Positions 1 through 8,600 of a DNA stretch of 32,443 nt are shown piece after piece. Under the pieces are notes generated by a model. That model ran no database searches, had not been told where the DNA came from, and saw only the letters and a program-made list of their open reading frames with translations. The DNA comes from a bacterium UBA3734 (GTDB taxonomy: Bacteria; Bacteroidota; Bacteroidia; Bacteroidales; Bacteroidaceae), in NCBI GenBank assembly GCA_002372575.1, contig DFHC01000165.1, positions 1 through 32,443 on the forward strand. Direction: 5' to 3'. Position numbers and translations under genes: made by a program. Numbering within the stretch: the first letter of the stretch is position 1; each line of letters begins with the position of its first letter.

Positions 1-245
1 TGGTCGGTGCCGGGCACCCAGCAGGCGTTCTTGCCCTCCATGCGGGCGCGTCGCACCAGAATGTCCTGAATCGTGTTGTTGAGCATGTGGCCCATGTGGA
101 GCACGCCCGTCACGTTGGGTGGCGGAATCACGATTGTGTAGGGTTCTCTGCCGTCGGGCTTCGAGCTGAACAGCTTGTTGTCAAGCCAATATTGATACCA
201 TTTCGATTCGACCGCCTGCGGGTCGTACTTGCTTGCTAATTCCAT
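1..245 (-). CDS. valS: Valine--tRNA ligase, N-terminal fragment
   Basis: Class I aminoacyl-tRNA synthetase that charges tRNA-Val in the cytoplasm. Only the first 81 codons lie in the window; the gene runs off the left edge. The reading frame opens with [20 protein letters not shown] and then shows the family signature [17 protein letters not shown], whose HMGH is the class I HIGH motif of the ATP site, followed by an I-x-D-I-L-V-R-R-x-R-M segment and the WVPGTD motif typical of ValS. The ATG at 243-245 is preceded by a good Bacteroidota promoter and follows a strong terminator, so it is transcribed independently of the genes to its right. IleS and LeuS are less likely because the PPPNVTG-LHMGH wording is characteristic of ValS. 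Confidence 0.93.
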   Translation of the reverse strand, partial: MELASKYDPQAVESKWYQYWLDNKLFSSKPDGREPYTIVIPPPNVTGVLHMGHMLNNTIQDILVRRARMEGKNACWVPGTD

Positions 246-286
246 TGCTTTTATCTCTATTTTTCTGAATTCTACGAAAATCGTTG

Positions 287-317
287 CAAAATTAAGAAAA
301 ATATTTGAGAAACTCAA
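287..317 (-). promoter_or_regulatory. Promoter of valS
   Basis: On the minus strand the sequence reads TTG, 20 bases, TAATTTTG, which matches the Bacteroidota -33/-7 consensus TTG-N19-21-TAnnTTTG. The -7 element ends about 40 bases upstream of the valS ATG. Confidence 0.65.
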
Positions 318-339
318 ACAACTCGCATATTCTTATACA

Positions 340-373
340 AAAAAATGCGAATTTTGAATAATTCGCATTTTTT
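340..373 (-). terminator. Rho-independent terminator, probably bidirectional
   Basis: The arms AAAAAATGCGAATT and AATTCGCATTTTTT (340-353 and 360-373) form a perfect 14-bp stem around a 6-base loop. Read on the minus strand it ends the transcript of the small peptide gene just upstream and isolates valS. A and T runs on both sides would let it work in either direction. Confidence 0.8.
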
Positions 374-380
374 ATTAGGC

Positions 381-599
381 TTAATCCCACACACTTCGGA
401 TTTCCATTCCGGCAATACGGTCGGGGCTTTCGCCCCACTGCGGCGCGAAGGCGGGGCCTGTTCCGCCGCCTCCATAGCCGACTCCCGTGCCGTCGCCGTT
501 GTCGTTCACGTTGGTGATGCTGCCTTCAGCAAGAAGATTTTCGATTTCGAGGCGACGAACGCGAACCGAAGGCTGAATATATTGTTTCTTTTCCATCAT
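381..599 (-). CDS. Small peptide, MxKKxYxQP family (first copy)
   Basis: A 71-72 residue protein of unknown function. It starts MEKKQYIQPSVRVRRLE, continues with an acidic stretch ending AEGS, then a Gly/Asn/Asp-rich middle, and ends RSVWD. There is no clear signal peptide or membrane segment. It is the downstream cistron of the large secreted protein at 664-4005, 64 bases after that stop and just before a strong terminator, so it is very likely expressed with it. A second peptide with the same pattern (KKYVQPTIKI...EGS...SIWAD) sits in the same place behind another secreted protein at 21993-22166. Two adjacent ATG codons (597-599 and 594-596) are possible starts. A GTG at 608 would add MKE but is less like the second copy. 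The resemblance of the two copies is visible; the role is not. An exported or modified peptide, or a partner of the secreted protein, are options. Confidence 0.7.
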   Translation of the reverse strand: MMEKKQYIQPSVRVRRLEIENLLAEGSITNVNDNGDGTGVGYGGGGTGPAFAPQWGESPDRIAGMEIRSVWD

Positions 600-614
600 T
601 TCTTTCACGATTTA

Positions 615-663
615 GAGCCCCTCAAAGCCCCCTCTCCCTTCGGAGAGGGCGGGGGGAGAGGCT
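615..663. repeat. REP-like GC-rich hairpin between two cistrons
   Basis: An inner stem of 8 bp (CCCTCTCC at 630-637 with GGAGAGGG at 642-649, loop CTTC) is flanked by imperfectly complementary outer arms (AGCCCCTC near 615 and GAGAGGCTT near 657). The element is far more GC-rich than the surrounding spacer and touches the stop codon of the gene at 664. Elements of this form resemble dispersed extragenic palindromes of Bacteroidota genomes. It may modulate expression of the downstream peptide gene. Confidence 0.6.
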
Positions 664-3600
664 TTACTTGATTACTTTCTTTCCATTCTTGATATAGATT
701 CCCTTCTTCGCCGGCTCACCCTGCAAACGACGACCGTCAATCGAGTAATAACTATCGGTTGTCAATTCTCCACTGTCAACTGACGTGATGCTCGTGGTTT
801 CCCCATTGCCGAAATTCAGCACGATGTTCTTCGCTCCGTTTGCGGGCAGGTCGCCAGCCTTCAGGCCGTCTTTCAGTTGGAAATAGCCTCGGAACGCATT
901 CACGGGCACGTCCACGCTGGGATAGTAGAGCTTGCTGTCGCCGCCGAGATAGAGCACCGTGCGGTCTTGCGCCGCGAGGTTCACGGGCGAATAGCAGCCG
1001 ATGAAGTCAGTGCAGTCGGTGGCATCGGCGGTAACATCGCCAGAAAGAATCTCAACGCCGCTGAACACGGGATTCACGATATTCTCACCCGATGTCCATT
1101 TCACGAGATACGAGACTCCAGCCCAAACTGCGTCGGCATCCTCGAAATTCAACGTGAGCGTCTTGGTCGGGGCGTCGTAGCTCGACTCGCCCAGCCGTTT
1201 CACCGTTGCGCCTTCGAGCGGTGTGCCAGTGAAATCCTCTACGGCGAAAGGCAGGCAGAGCGTGTTCCAGCGACCGTCGCGGTAGAGCGTGCGGCCATAG
1301 ATGATGACGCTTTTTGTTTGTCCGGCATTCTCGTCGATGACATCGCTGTTGTCGCCATTGTCGCGGAAGACGATGGTGCTGGGATAGACCCAAGCATAGC
1401 TCACCGTCACCGTCACCGCCTCGGCAGGCATAACGAAGGTTGTAACAGAGCTGCTGCCGATATCAATGGCGCTCTGCACACCCACCTCGACCGTTTCGCC
1501 GCTGGCCGTCCGGCAGCTGATGCCTGTCACCTTGTAGCCGGAGGCCGCCGTTGGAGTGATTTGGATTTGCTTGCCTGCCGGAGCTTCGGTCAAGCTTTCA
1601 GAGAGGTATTGACCCGGCAGGGTGGCTCGTGCCGTGCCGCCATCTGCGGGGTCGTTCACGATGGTAATGGAATAGGTAAGTAAGGTGAACTTCGCATAGA
1701 TGCGGATGCTTTCCGTGATTTCCTGGTCGAAGTCAAATGGGGTTTCGAAGTCCGGGTCTGCATACCAGCCGCCAAAAGAGTAGCCGTCCTTGCTCGGATC
1801 GGGGGTGGGCCTTGCCACCTTTTCACCGCTGTTCACCGTGACATTGGAGAGAATCGTTTCGCCATCCTTGAAGGTTACGGTATGGGCGTTCTCCCCTTGC
1901 GGACGCCTGATAATGGTGACGGTGTATTCCGTTTCTTCAAAGTACCCATTTACATAGCTTGCCGTCAGGTGTACCATGTTGTCGCCCACGTCAAGTGCAA
2001 TCGTGCCTTCGACCCTGATAATCGCGTCCGAATAATTTGGATTGTATGTAAGTTGTAATGAGCCTGGCTTCCATTCGCTCTCAATGATTGTCAAACACGT
2101 AGCGTGTTCCGCTGCGAGACCAATCTCTTCCGTCTCGTAGGGTACGGTGATCGTGTAGGCAGTCACCTCGGGGTCAAACGCCGGCTCCAGCGTACCACCA
2201 TCTGCCGTAATCGACGCGAGCGTGCTTGCCACCGCTCCGATTTCAGCCGCCACCGTCACCGCCTGCGCGGGCATAGTGAAGACAAAACTGTTTCCGTTGA
2301 TCGTTACCGGAATATCGGTTCCGTCTGCACCCGTCACCGCAACGGATTTCAGGTATTCGTCGTTGCCCGGAATCCGCTCCAGCCGCCCCGTTATTTCTTC
2401 CCCTTCTGTCCCGGATGAGGGAACGTACACTGACGCATGTGCATTGCCCGTCTGCGTAAGCGTGATGGGATAGGTTACGGCAAAGCGCACGGTCACATTC
2501 ACCGTTTCTTCCGGCATGGTAAATGTATAGTTGGTTTTGGGGTTGTTAATAGAGGGATCCCATGGATTACCCGGATTAACGGGGACAATGACGGAACCGC
2601 CTGCATAATTTGAAAGGCTCAGTTCCACTCCGTTCGCGGTGACCGCCTTCACGGAGCTGATGCCATATCCTTCATTCGGCGTCACGGTAACCGTCACTTG
2701 ATCTCCTGCTGCGGCCTGCTGCGCTGCCTGCGGGGAGAGTTGCCCCTGCTTCCGCACCGAAATCGTCGCCGTGCCTCCCTCGACGGGCGTGATGGTGACG
2801 GTTATCGGAGGCGGGGAAAGCTTTACATATTTGTACGGTGAGCCAGAGCCGCCCAGAGGGTCGGTGCCGTTCCAGGCCGCAGCGCCGTCCGCCACAGCAT
2901 CGGTGTTCACCACCACAACGGGTTCGGGGTCGTAACCCGAAAGGTCGGGGTCTGTCCCCAACGCCCCCATGCTGCCCAGAGCCTCCAGCTCGCCACTGTT
3001 TACTTTGATACCACCCCGTGCAGAATACACACCATAGGCCCATCCTTCGGCAAAGAGACTGCCCTTAGCCACGGTAATGTCTTTATGCACATAGATGCCA
3101 TAGCTTCCTGCCGAAAAGTTGAAGTCGCCATCCAGAATCAGGCTGCCGGGCGCAACCTGAATGCCCATGTCAGTGGAAGCGTCTGCAAGGACCGCGCTGC
3201 CTTTGATCGTCAGGTCGATTCCCTCGGCAGTGATGAGGGAGCCCATAGTGCTGCCAGTTACGCCGGTGACGTTTTCCAGAGTCAGGGTGTTGGTGGCGGG
3301 GTCGAAGGATGCTTTCGCATTCTCCCCTGTGACGCCGGGAATGTCGTCCTTGTTGGTTTCATCCACTTGCGTACCACCTACCCAGAGGTCATATTGGGTG
3401 ACCTGCACAAACTTCGCCGTTAGGGTCACGTCGCCCGTAGGCGTAAAGGTATAGCTCGCCTGGTCGCTGACTTTGGTCTCGCCCTCATACCAGCCGTCGA
3501 AGCGGTAGCCGTCGTTGGGCGTGGCCGTCATGGTTTTCCGTTCACCCGAATAGCTCCATCCATAGCCATCGATTGTGCCACCATCGGCAGGCTCGCACGA

Positions 3601-4005
3601 TTGGGTAATCACATAAGTGGGCGCACCGCTGTAAATAGCCTTGATGTGTACATTGCGCTCAGGCATAATAAAATTGTACTCAAATGTAGTCGGACCGGAA
3701 AAAGAACTACTCACCACGGTAACAGGTATCCCTTCCACGAGGAGCATAAGTAGCTCCTCACTTCCACTTAGTCCAGTTGCACTCGGATCCTCGACAAGAA
3801 CCGTAATCTGCGTTCCTGGGTCGTAATAGCCGCCGGCGGAATTGGGAATAATTCTGAGATAACCTTTGTCCGACGGTTCCCGTTCGGTTGTGATTCGGTA
3901 TTGTCCTTCGAAAGGGTCAGGAGGAGAGGTTTGCCCCCACGCCGCAGCAGGCGCAAGCAGGGCGAGCATCAAGAGCGCGAAAGCGCGTTTCGTTTTGGTT
4001 TTCAT
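664..4005 (-). CDS. Large secreted multidomain protein with repeat domains and sorting-like tail
   Basis: A 1113-residue cell-surface or secreted protein of unknown function. An N-terminal signal peptide (MKTKTKRAFALLMLALLAP, cleavage near AWGQ) is followed by a divergent InlB B-repeat-like domain (about 125-200, GYRFDGWYEGE), a long beta-rich part with ITVTITPVEGGT-type repeats, a cadherin-like beta-sandwich (about 590-695, LEPAFDPEVTAYTITVP), a Listeria-Bacteroides repeat (about 705-775, GYSFGGWYADPDFETPFDF), another B-repeat, and a WNTLCLPF region near 913. The last 28 residues (YYSIDGRRLQGEPAKKGIYI...) resemble a type IX sorting tail. The ATG at 4003-4005 was chosen because the TTG at 4032 that opens the frame lies inside the -7 promoter element. 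The architecture suggests adhesion or glycan binding, which is inference. It is followed by a small peptide gene. Confidence 0.85.
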   Translation of the reverse strand: MKTKTKRAFALLMLALLAPAAAWGQTSPPDPFEGQYRITTEREPSDKGYLRIIPNSAGGYYDPGTQITVLVEDPSATGLSGSEELLMLLVEGIPVTVVSSSFSGPTTFEYNFIMPERNVHIKAIYSGAPTYVITQSCEPADGGTIDGYGWSYSGERKTMTATPNDGYRFDGWYEGETKVSDQASYTFTPTGDVTLTAKFVQVTQYDLWVGGTQVDETNKDDIPGVTGENAKASFDPATNTLTLENVTGVTGSTMGSLITAEGIDLTIKGSAVLADASTDMGIQVAPGSLILDGDFNFSAGSYGIYVHKDITVAKGSLFAEGWAYGVYSARGGIKVNSGELEALGSMGALGTDPDLSGYDPEPVVVVNTDAVADGAAAWNGTDPLGGSGSPYKYVKLSPPPITVTITPVEGGTATISVRKQGQLSPQAAQQAAAGDQVTVTVTPNEGYGISSVKAVTANGVELSLSNYAGGSVIVPVNPGNPWDPSINNPKTNYTFTMPEETVNVTVRFAVTYPITLTQTGNAHASVYVPSSGTEGEEITGRLERIPGNDEYLKSVAVTGADGTDIPVTINGNSFVFTMPAQAVTVAAEIGAVASTLASITADGGTLEPAFDPEVTAYTITVPYETEEIGLAAEHATCLTIIESEWKPGSLQLTYNPNYSDAIIRVEGTIALDVGDNMVHLTASYVNGYFEETEYTVTIIRRPQGENAHTVTFKDGETILSNVTVNSGEKVARPTPDPSKDGYSFGGWYADPDFETPFDFDQEITESIRIYAKFTLLTYSITIVNDPADGGTARATLPGQYLSESLTEAPAGKQIQITPTAASGYKVTGISCRTASGETVEVGVQSAIDIGSSSVTTFVMPAEAVTVTVSYAWVYPSTIVFRDNGDNSDVIDENAGQTKSVIIYGRTLYRDGRWNTLCLPFAVEDFTGTPLEGATVKRLGESSYDAPTKTLTLNFEDADAVWAGVSYLVKWTSGENIVNPVFSGVEILSGDVTADATDCTDFIGCYSPVNLAAQDRTVLYLGGDSKLYYPSVDVPVNAFRGYFQLKDGLKAGDLPANGAKNIVLNFGNGETTSITSVDSGELTTDSYYSIDGRRLQGEPAKKGIYIKNGKKVIK
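761..781 (-). repeat. Three 7-bp repeat units inside the coding region
   Basis: On the plus strand the units GTCAATT, CTCCACT and GTCAACT follow one another. Read on the coding strand they encode the linker SVDSGELTTDS just before the sorting-like tail. They belong to the same 7-mer class that fills the spacer at 8711-8780. Confidence 0.45.
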
Positions 4006-4029
4006 TTGCTTCTTTTTTGTGTTTCGCTG

Positions 4030-4060
4030 CAAAGATACGAAAAAATGCCTTAACCGCCAA
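4030..4060 (-). promoter_or_regulatory. Promoter of the secreted protein / small peptide unit
   Basis: The minus strand reads TTG, 20 bases, TATCTTTG, a perfect match to the Bacteroidota consensus. The -7 element ends 24 bases upstream of the ATG at 4005, giving a short leader. It also rules out the longer TTG-initiated reading of the gene. Confidence 0.75.
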
Positions 4061-4155
4061 ACGACTCGGGAGTTTTTTGTTTTTAACGGAAAAACGCTTC
4101 GCGAATTGACGACAGCGGGAAAATCAGATTTGATATGGAAAAAAACACTGGAAAA

Positions 4156-5538
4156 TCAATCGCCAATACCAGCGGCCTGTTTGTATTCAAGCAGTTTGAG
4201 TTGGTGCTCGGCATAGGCTTCGATGTGGCGATCAAGGGCCTGCTGATAGAGCAGTTGCGCCTCTAACAGGTCTGACATTCTTGACGTTCCGGCACGATAG
4301 AAATCGCGGTTCAGCCGTAGGTTCTCTTTGGCTTGTTCAATGCTGTGCTGCGCAATTTCCATCTGTTGGCGGCTTTCGCAGACGCTGTTCCAGGCGTTTT
4401 TCATGCGGATTCGCAGCAACTCTGACTTGTCTTGTTGTTCGTCGATGGCTTTCTGGTATTCGATTTTCCTGCGATTGATGGCGTGAGAGCCGCCCCACCA
4501 GTTGCTGATGGGAATGCTCACCGTGGCCATCACCATCGCAAACGTGCGGTTGTTCTTGAGCAGGTTATGGTAGTTGTAGCCCGCTCCCACAGCCACAGAT
4601 GGCAGGTTTTGTCCCACGGCCATCTTTTTCTGCAGTTTGGCAGCCTCCACTTGCTTGCCAAGGAGCTGGTATTCGGGGAGAAGCCTCACCCCCGCCACTT
4701 CTTCAGGAGGAGAGGGGAGCAAATGCTCTTGCTGGGCCGTGTCAGGTGCGATGATATCGAAGTCGTGGGCGATGCCTGTATATTGCCCCAGCAGCAACTT
4801 TACGATGTCGATGCCGTTTTGGAGTTTTATTTTTTGGCTTTGAATGTCGTTTTGCCGCAATTCCACTTGCAACTGGTCGTTTCGCAATGCGACTCCTGCT
4901 CGCACGGCCACGTCGGCATCCTTGTGCAGGTCGCCCAGCAGGGCCTCCACGGCCGCGAGCGTTTTCTGCTTCTCACGAAGCGACACCAGCTGCCAATAAT
5001 ATTCGCTCACGGTCTTCTCCACCTCATTTTCAGAGAGTTGCAGTTGCAACTGGGCAACTTCCTCGCCCACTTTCGCCAGACGGTTGCCATTGACAATCTG
5101 TCCGCCGGCAAACACGGGTTGCATGGCTGTCACCGAGGCGATGGTTCCGTTTTTCATCATTGTCATGCTCATCGGATTTGCCATTGCTGCCAGTGCCTCG
5201 GGCGGCAGTATCTGGGCGAGCGTAGCCCCCATTTCTGGCGAGATTAACGCCGAGGGGTCGATGTCCATTTTCGCCATGCCACGATTTGCGTTGAATGTCA
5301 CGCCCACAGCACTGACGTTTGGAAAATACTTGGTGAAGGCTTCGCGACGCTGTTCCTGTGCCACAGCCACGCCGGCTTGGGCCGAACGTATGGCAAAATT
5401 GTTTTGCAGGGCAGAATCGGTGAGCTGGCGGAGGGTGTAGGACTGTTGGGCCTTCATCGGTAAGAGGCTAAAAAGGCAGAAAAGTAAAATACTCATCACC
5501 TTTCTTTTTTGTCCATATTTTATTTTCATACAATCCAT
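4156..5538 (-). CDS. TolC-family outer membrane efflux channel
   Basis: Outer membrane component of a tripartite efflux system, forming the trimeric exit duct used by the RND pump encoded just upstream. The 460-residue length fits the family. A signal peptide (MSILLFCLFSLLPMKA, cut near QQ) precedes the typical TolC opening YTLRQLTDSALQNNFAIRSA. Two outer membrane efflux repeats follow, with long helical segments such as QLQLQLSENEVEKTVSEYYW and a C-terminal half ending in AEHQLKLLEYKQAAGIGD. ATG at 5538 is used; an in-frame ATG at 5529 would remove three residues. It is the last gene of the operon, 75 bases after the pump gene, and that spacer holds an array of 8-bp repeats that ends 5 bases before the start codon. 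Confidence 0.9.
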   Translation of the reverse strand: MDCMKIKYGQKRKVMSILLFCLFSLLPMKAQQSYTLRQLTDSALQNNFAIRSAQAGVAVAQEQRREAFTKYFPNVSAVGVTFNANRGMAKMDIDPSALISPEMGATLAQILPPEALAAMANPMSMTMMKNGTIASVTAMQPVFAGGQIVNGNRLAKVGEEVAQLQLQLSENEVEKTVSEYYWQLVSLREKQKTLAAVEALLGDLHKDADVAVRAGVALRNDQLQVELRQNDIQSQKIKLQNGIDIVKLLLGQYTGIAHDFDIIAPDTAQQEHLLPSPPEEVAGVRLLPEYQLLGKQVEAAKLQKKMAVGQNLPSVAVGAGYNYHNLLKNNRTFAMVMATVSIPISNWWGGSHAINRRKIEYQKAIDEQQDKSELLRIRMKNAWNSVCESRQQMEIAQHSIEQAKENLRLNRDFYRAGTSRMSDLLEAQLLYQQALDRHIEAYAEHQLKLLEYKQAAGIGD

Positions 5539-5543
5539 TTTAT

Positions 5544-5599
5544 CTTTTTAACTTTTTAACTTTTTAACTTTTTAACTCTTTAACTCTTTAACTCTTTAA
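5544..5599. repeat. Tandem array of seven 8-bp units in an operon spacer
   Basis: Four copies of CTTTTTAA are followed by three of CTCTTTAA, without interruption. On the transcribed strand this reads as TTAAAGAG then TTAAAAAG. The array fills most of the spacer between the pump and channel genes and reaches to within 5 bases of the channel ATG, in the ribosome-binding region. Confidence 0.9.
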
Positions 5600-5613
5600 T
5601 TTTCCAACCTTAA

Positions 5614-8600
5614 CTATCTTGTCAGTTTCCAATACGCCACGGGCAACACCGTGACAACGAGGATGAGCGCACCGATTCCACCTGCGAAGATGGTGACTCC
5701 GACAGGCATCCAGAACGACGATCCGGCGATAATCATCGGAATGACGCCCACGGCGGTGGTCATCGTGGTCAGGAAAATGGGAACCATTCGTCGCCGTCCG
5801 GCATCGTAGGCCGCCCGTCGCACCACTTCGTTTTCGCGCCTTCGGCTTGGTTCTTCGCCGTCAAGCAGGTTGTCGGCATGTTCATAAATGAGAATTTCGT
5901 TGCGCATAATCATACCCATCAGCGTGATGAGCCCGAAGATGCTGGTCAGACCAATCATTCGGTTCATCAGGCCGAGTCCGATGAGTGTTCCCGGAATCAT
6001 CAGTCCGAGGGCTGCCATACAGAGTGTGGTGATGCCGAAGCGTTTGAAGTTGAACAGCAGGAAGAAGAAAATGATAATCATTGCGATGGCGATACCGTTG
6101 ATAATCTGCGGCATGTTGTCGTCGTTGTATTCCAGTTCTCCGCCAATTTCAGCCCGAATGCCGTCGGGCAGTTTCAGGGCTTTTTGCATCTCTGCCAGCC
6201 GTGTTTCTACGGGTGCAGCGTAAGTGCCGCGACGGAACTCAGCCGTGACCGTCAGGCAGCGCTCACCCGAACGGTGCATAATGCGACTTTCGCTCCATTT
6301 CGGACTGACACGCGCCACTTGGCGTAGTGGAACGGAGAATTTTCCTCCCGTCCCGCTTTGCAGTGACGGCAGCATCGTGAGCGGCGAGGTGAGGCCGATG
6401 TCTTCGATGTCGGAAATGGTGAGCGAGGTGGTGTCGCGCACGACGATGGGCAATTCGTAGTCGCCTTCCCAAATGCTGCCCACTTGCAAGTCGCCCGTCG
6501 AGGCGGCTAAGGTCAGCGCCGCCGTTGTGCGATTGATGCCAAGTTGTGCCGATGCCACGGGGTCGAGCTCGACATTGATGAGCGGGAAGGGCTGTTGGAA
6601 ATCGCTGTGGACCCACTCCAGTTCGGGCATTTCGCGCATCTGCAGCATCATTTGTTCGGCGGCTGCGTGGAGCGAGTCGAGGTTCTCGCCGTAGAAACGG
6701 AATTCCAATTCTGGAACTTCCAGGAAATCAAGCCGTTTGAACTTTACGTATGCCTCGGGAAAGGCTTCCGACAGTTTGGGCTGGTAGTCGGCGAGCAGGT
6801 CGAGCGTGGCATTTGCCGACGTCGTATTGACGATGAACTGCGCAAAGTTTCGTCCTGCCATCTGCGGGGCGTAGGTTGTCTGGAAACGGGGCGACGCACA
6901 GCCCACAAACGTCGTGATGCTCGTGATTCGCTCGTCGTTTTCCATTGCATGGCGCACGCTGTCGGCCACGAGTCGCGTATCCTGCAGCCCCTTCCCCTCG
7001 GGCAGGAAAATCTCCACGGCAAACTGTCCGCGGTCGGCAAAGGGGAACAAACGTATTTTCAGCGTTGGCAGGATGAGCATTGATATCAAAATCGTCGCGA
7101 TGCACGCCCCGATGGTCATCCAGGGATGTTGGAAGGTCGTGCTCAAAATTTTGTCGTAGAACTTCTGGACGCGGTCGGTGAGTCGCTTTCCCTCGTTCTT
7201 TTTCTCGGGTACTCCGATAATTTTTACGCATAAAAAGGGAATCACGGTAACAGCCAATAGCAGCGATACCATCAGGTTGATGGTAATCGTCCACGGGAAG
7301 TCTTGAAGGGCATCGAGAAATGCGCCTCTGAACGTGATGAGAAAGGGGTAGAAAATGGCACAGATGCAGATGGTGGCGAGCATCATCGGCATAAAATACT
7401 GTGCCACCGACTTCACTGCGGCTTCCTTTGGCGGCAATCCCTTCCCTGCGTACTCCAAATAGCCGTCGATGACCACGATGGAATTATCGACAATCATGCC
7501 GAGCACCACGATGAGGCCGGCCAGCGTGACAATGTTCAGCGGGATGTTGGCGAAATACATGATGGCCACGGAAATAAACGTGCTCAGCGGGATGGTGATG
7601 GCTGCCACGATGGCCGAGCGCAGCGGGAAGAGCACCATCATGACAAGAATGATGACCGCCATCGACAGCAAAAGGTCGCGCAGGAAATCGCGGATGCTGT
7701 CGCCGACAACTTTCGGCTGGTCGGCAATGCGCGTAAGGGTGACGTCGTCGGGCAGTTCTTCGGCGCGGAAATCGTCGAGCACATTGTCCACGTCGCGCCC
7801 GTAGGCCATAATGTTGTTGCCCTGCGTCATTTCGAGCGAAAGCAGCACGCAGGGGTGACCATTTTGCTCAATATAGCTCTGTGATGTGTCGTATTCGCGC
7901 TCTATGCGGGCGATGTCGCGGATGCGCACGACTTTGCCTGTGAGCGGGTCGCTGTAGATGATTTGGTTGCCCACCTCCTCCATGCTGTTTTGTGTGGGTT
8001 CGATGTGGATGAGTGACTGTTGGTGGTCGTTGGTGAGTTGTCCGGCCATCGTGGTGAGTCCTTGCGACTGGAGCGAGGCCATCAGCGTTTGCTGTCCGAT
8101 GCCATAGGCTTCCAGCCGCTGGCGGTCAATGTAGAGGCTCACTTGCTCTTTGTGGTCGCCGTAGAGTCGCACGTTGGCCACCGACGGAATCTTGCGCAGG
8201 CGGTCGGAAAGGCGGTCGCTGTAGTCCTGCAACTCGCGATAGCTGCGCTCCTTGCTTTCCACGGCGATGAGCAGGGCCGACGTGTTGCCGAAATCGTCGT
8301 TAGCCACGAGTGCCAGTACGCCGCCTGGCAGGCTCTGCTTATAGAGTGCCAGCCCGTGCTTGATTTTGCTCCAGACTTCGTCCTTGTTGTTCACCTCGTC
8401 GTTCAGGTGCACCAGCACCATCGCCATTCCGTTTTGTGAGGTAGATGTCGTTTTTTTGCGGTTTACCTCGCCATACGTAAAGAGGTAACGCTCGAGCGGA
8501 CGCGTCACTTGCTGCTCCACCTCTTCGCTCGTGGCACCCGGATAAACGGCCACCACGACGCCTTGTCGGATGGTGAAGGGTGGAAATTCGTCTTTCGGCA

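Noticed and set aside
5544..5599. Possible CRISPR-like array
   Set aside because: Units are 8 bp and contiguous, without spacers, so this is a simple tandem repeat.
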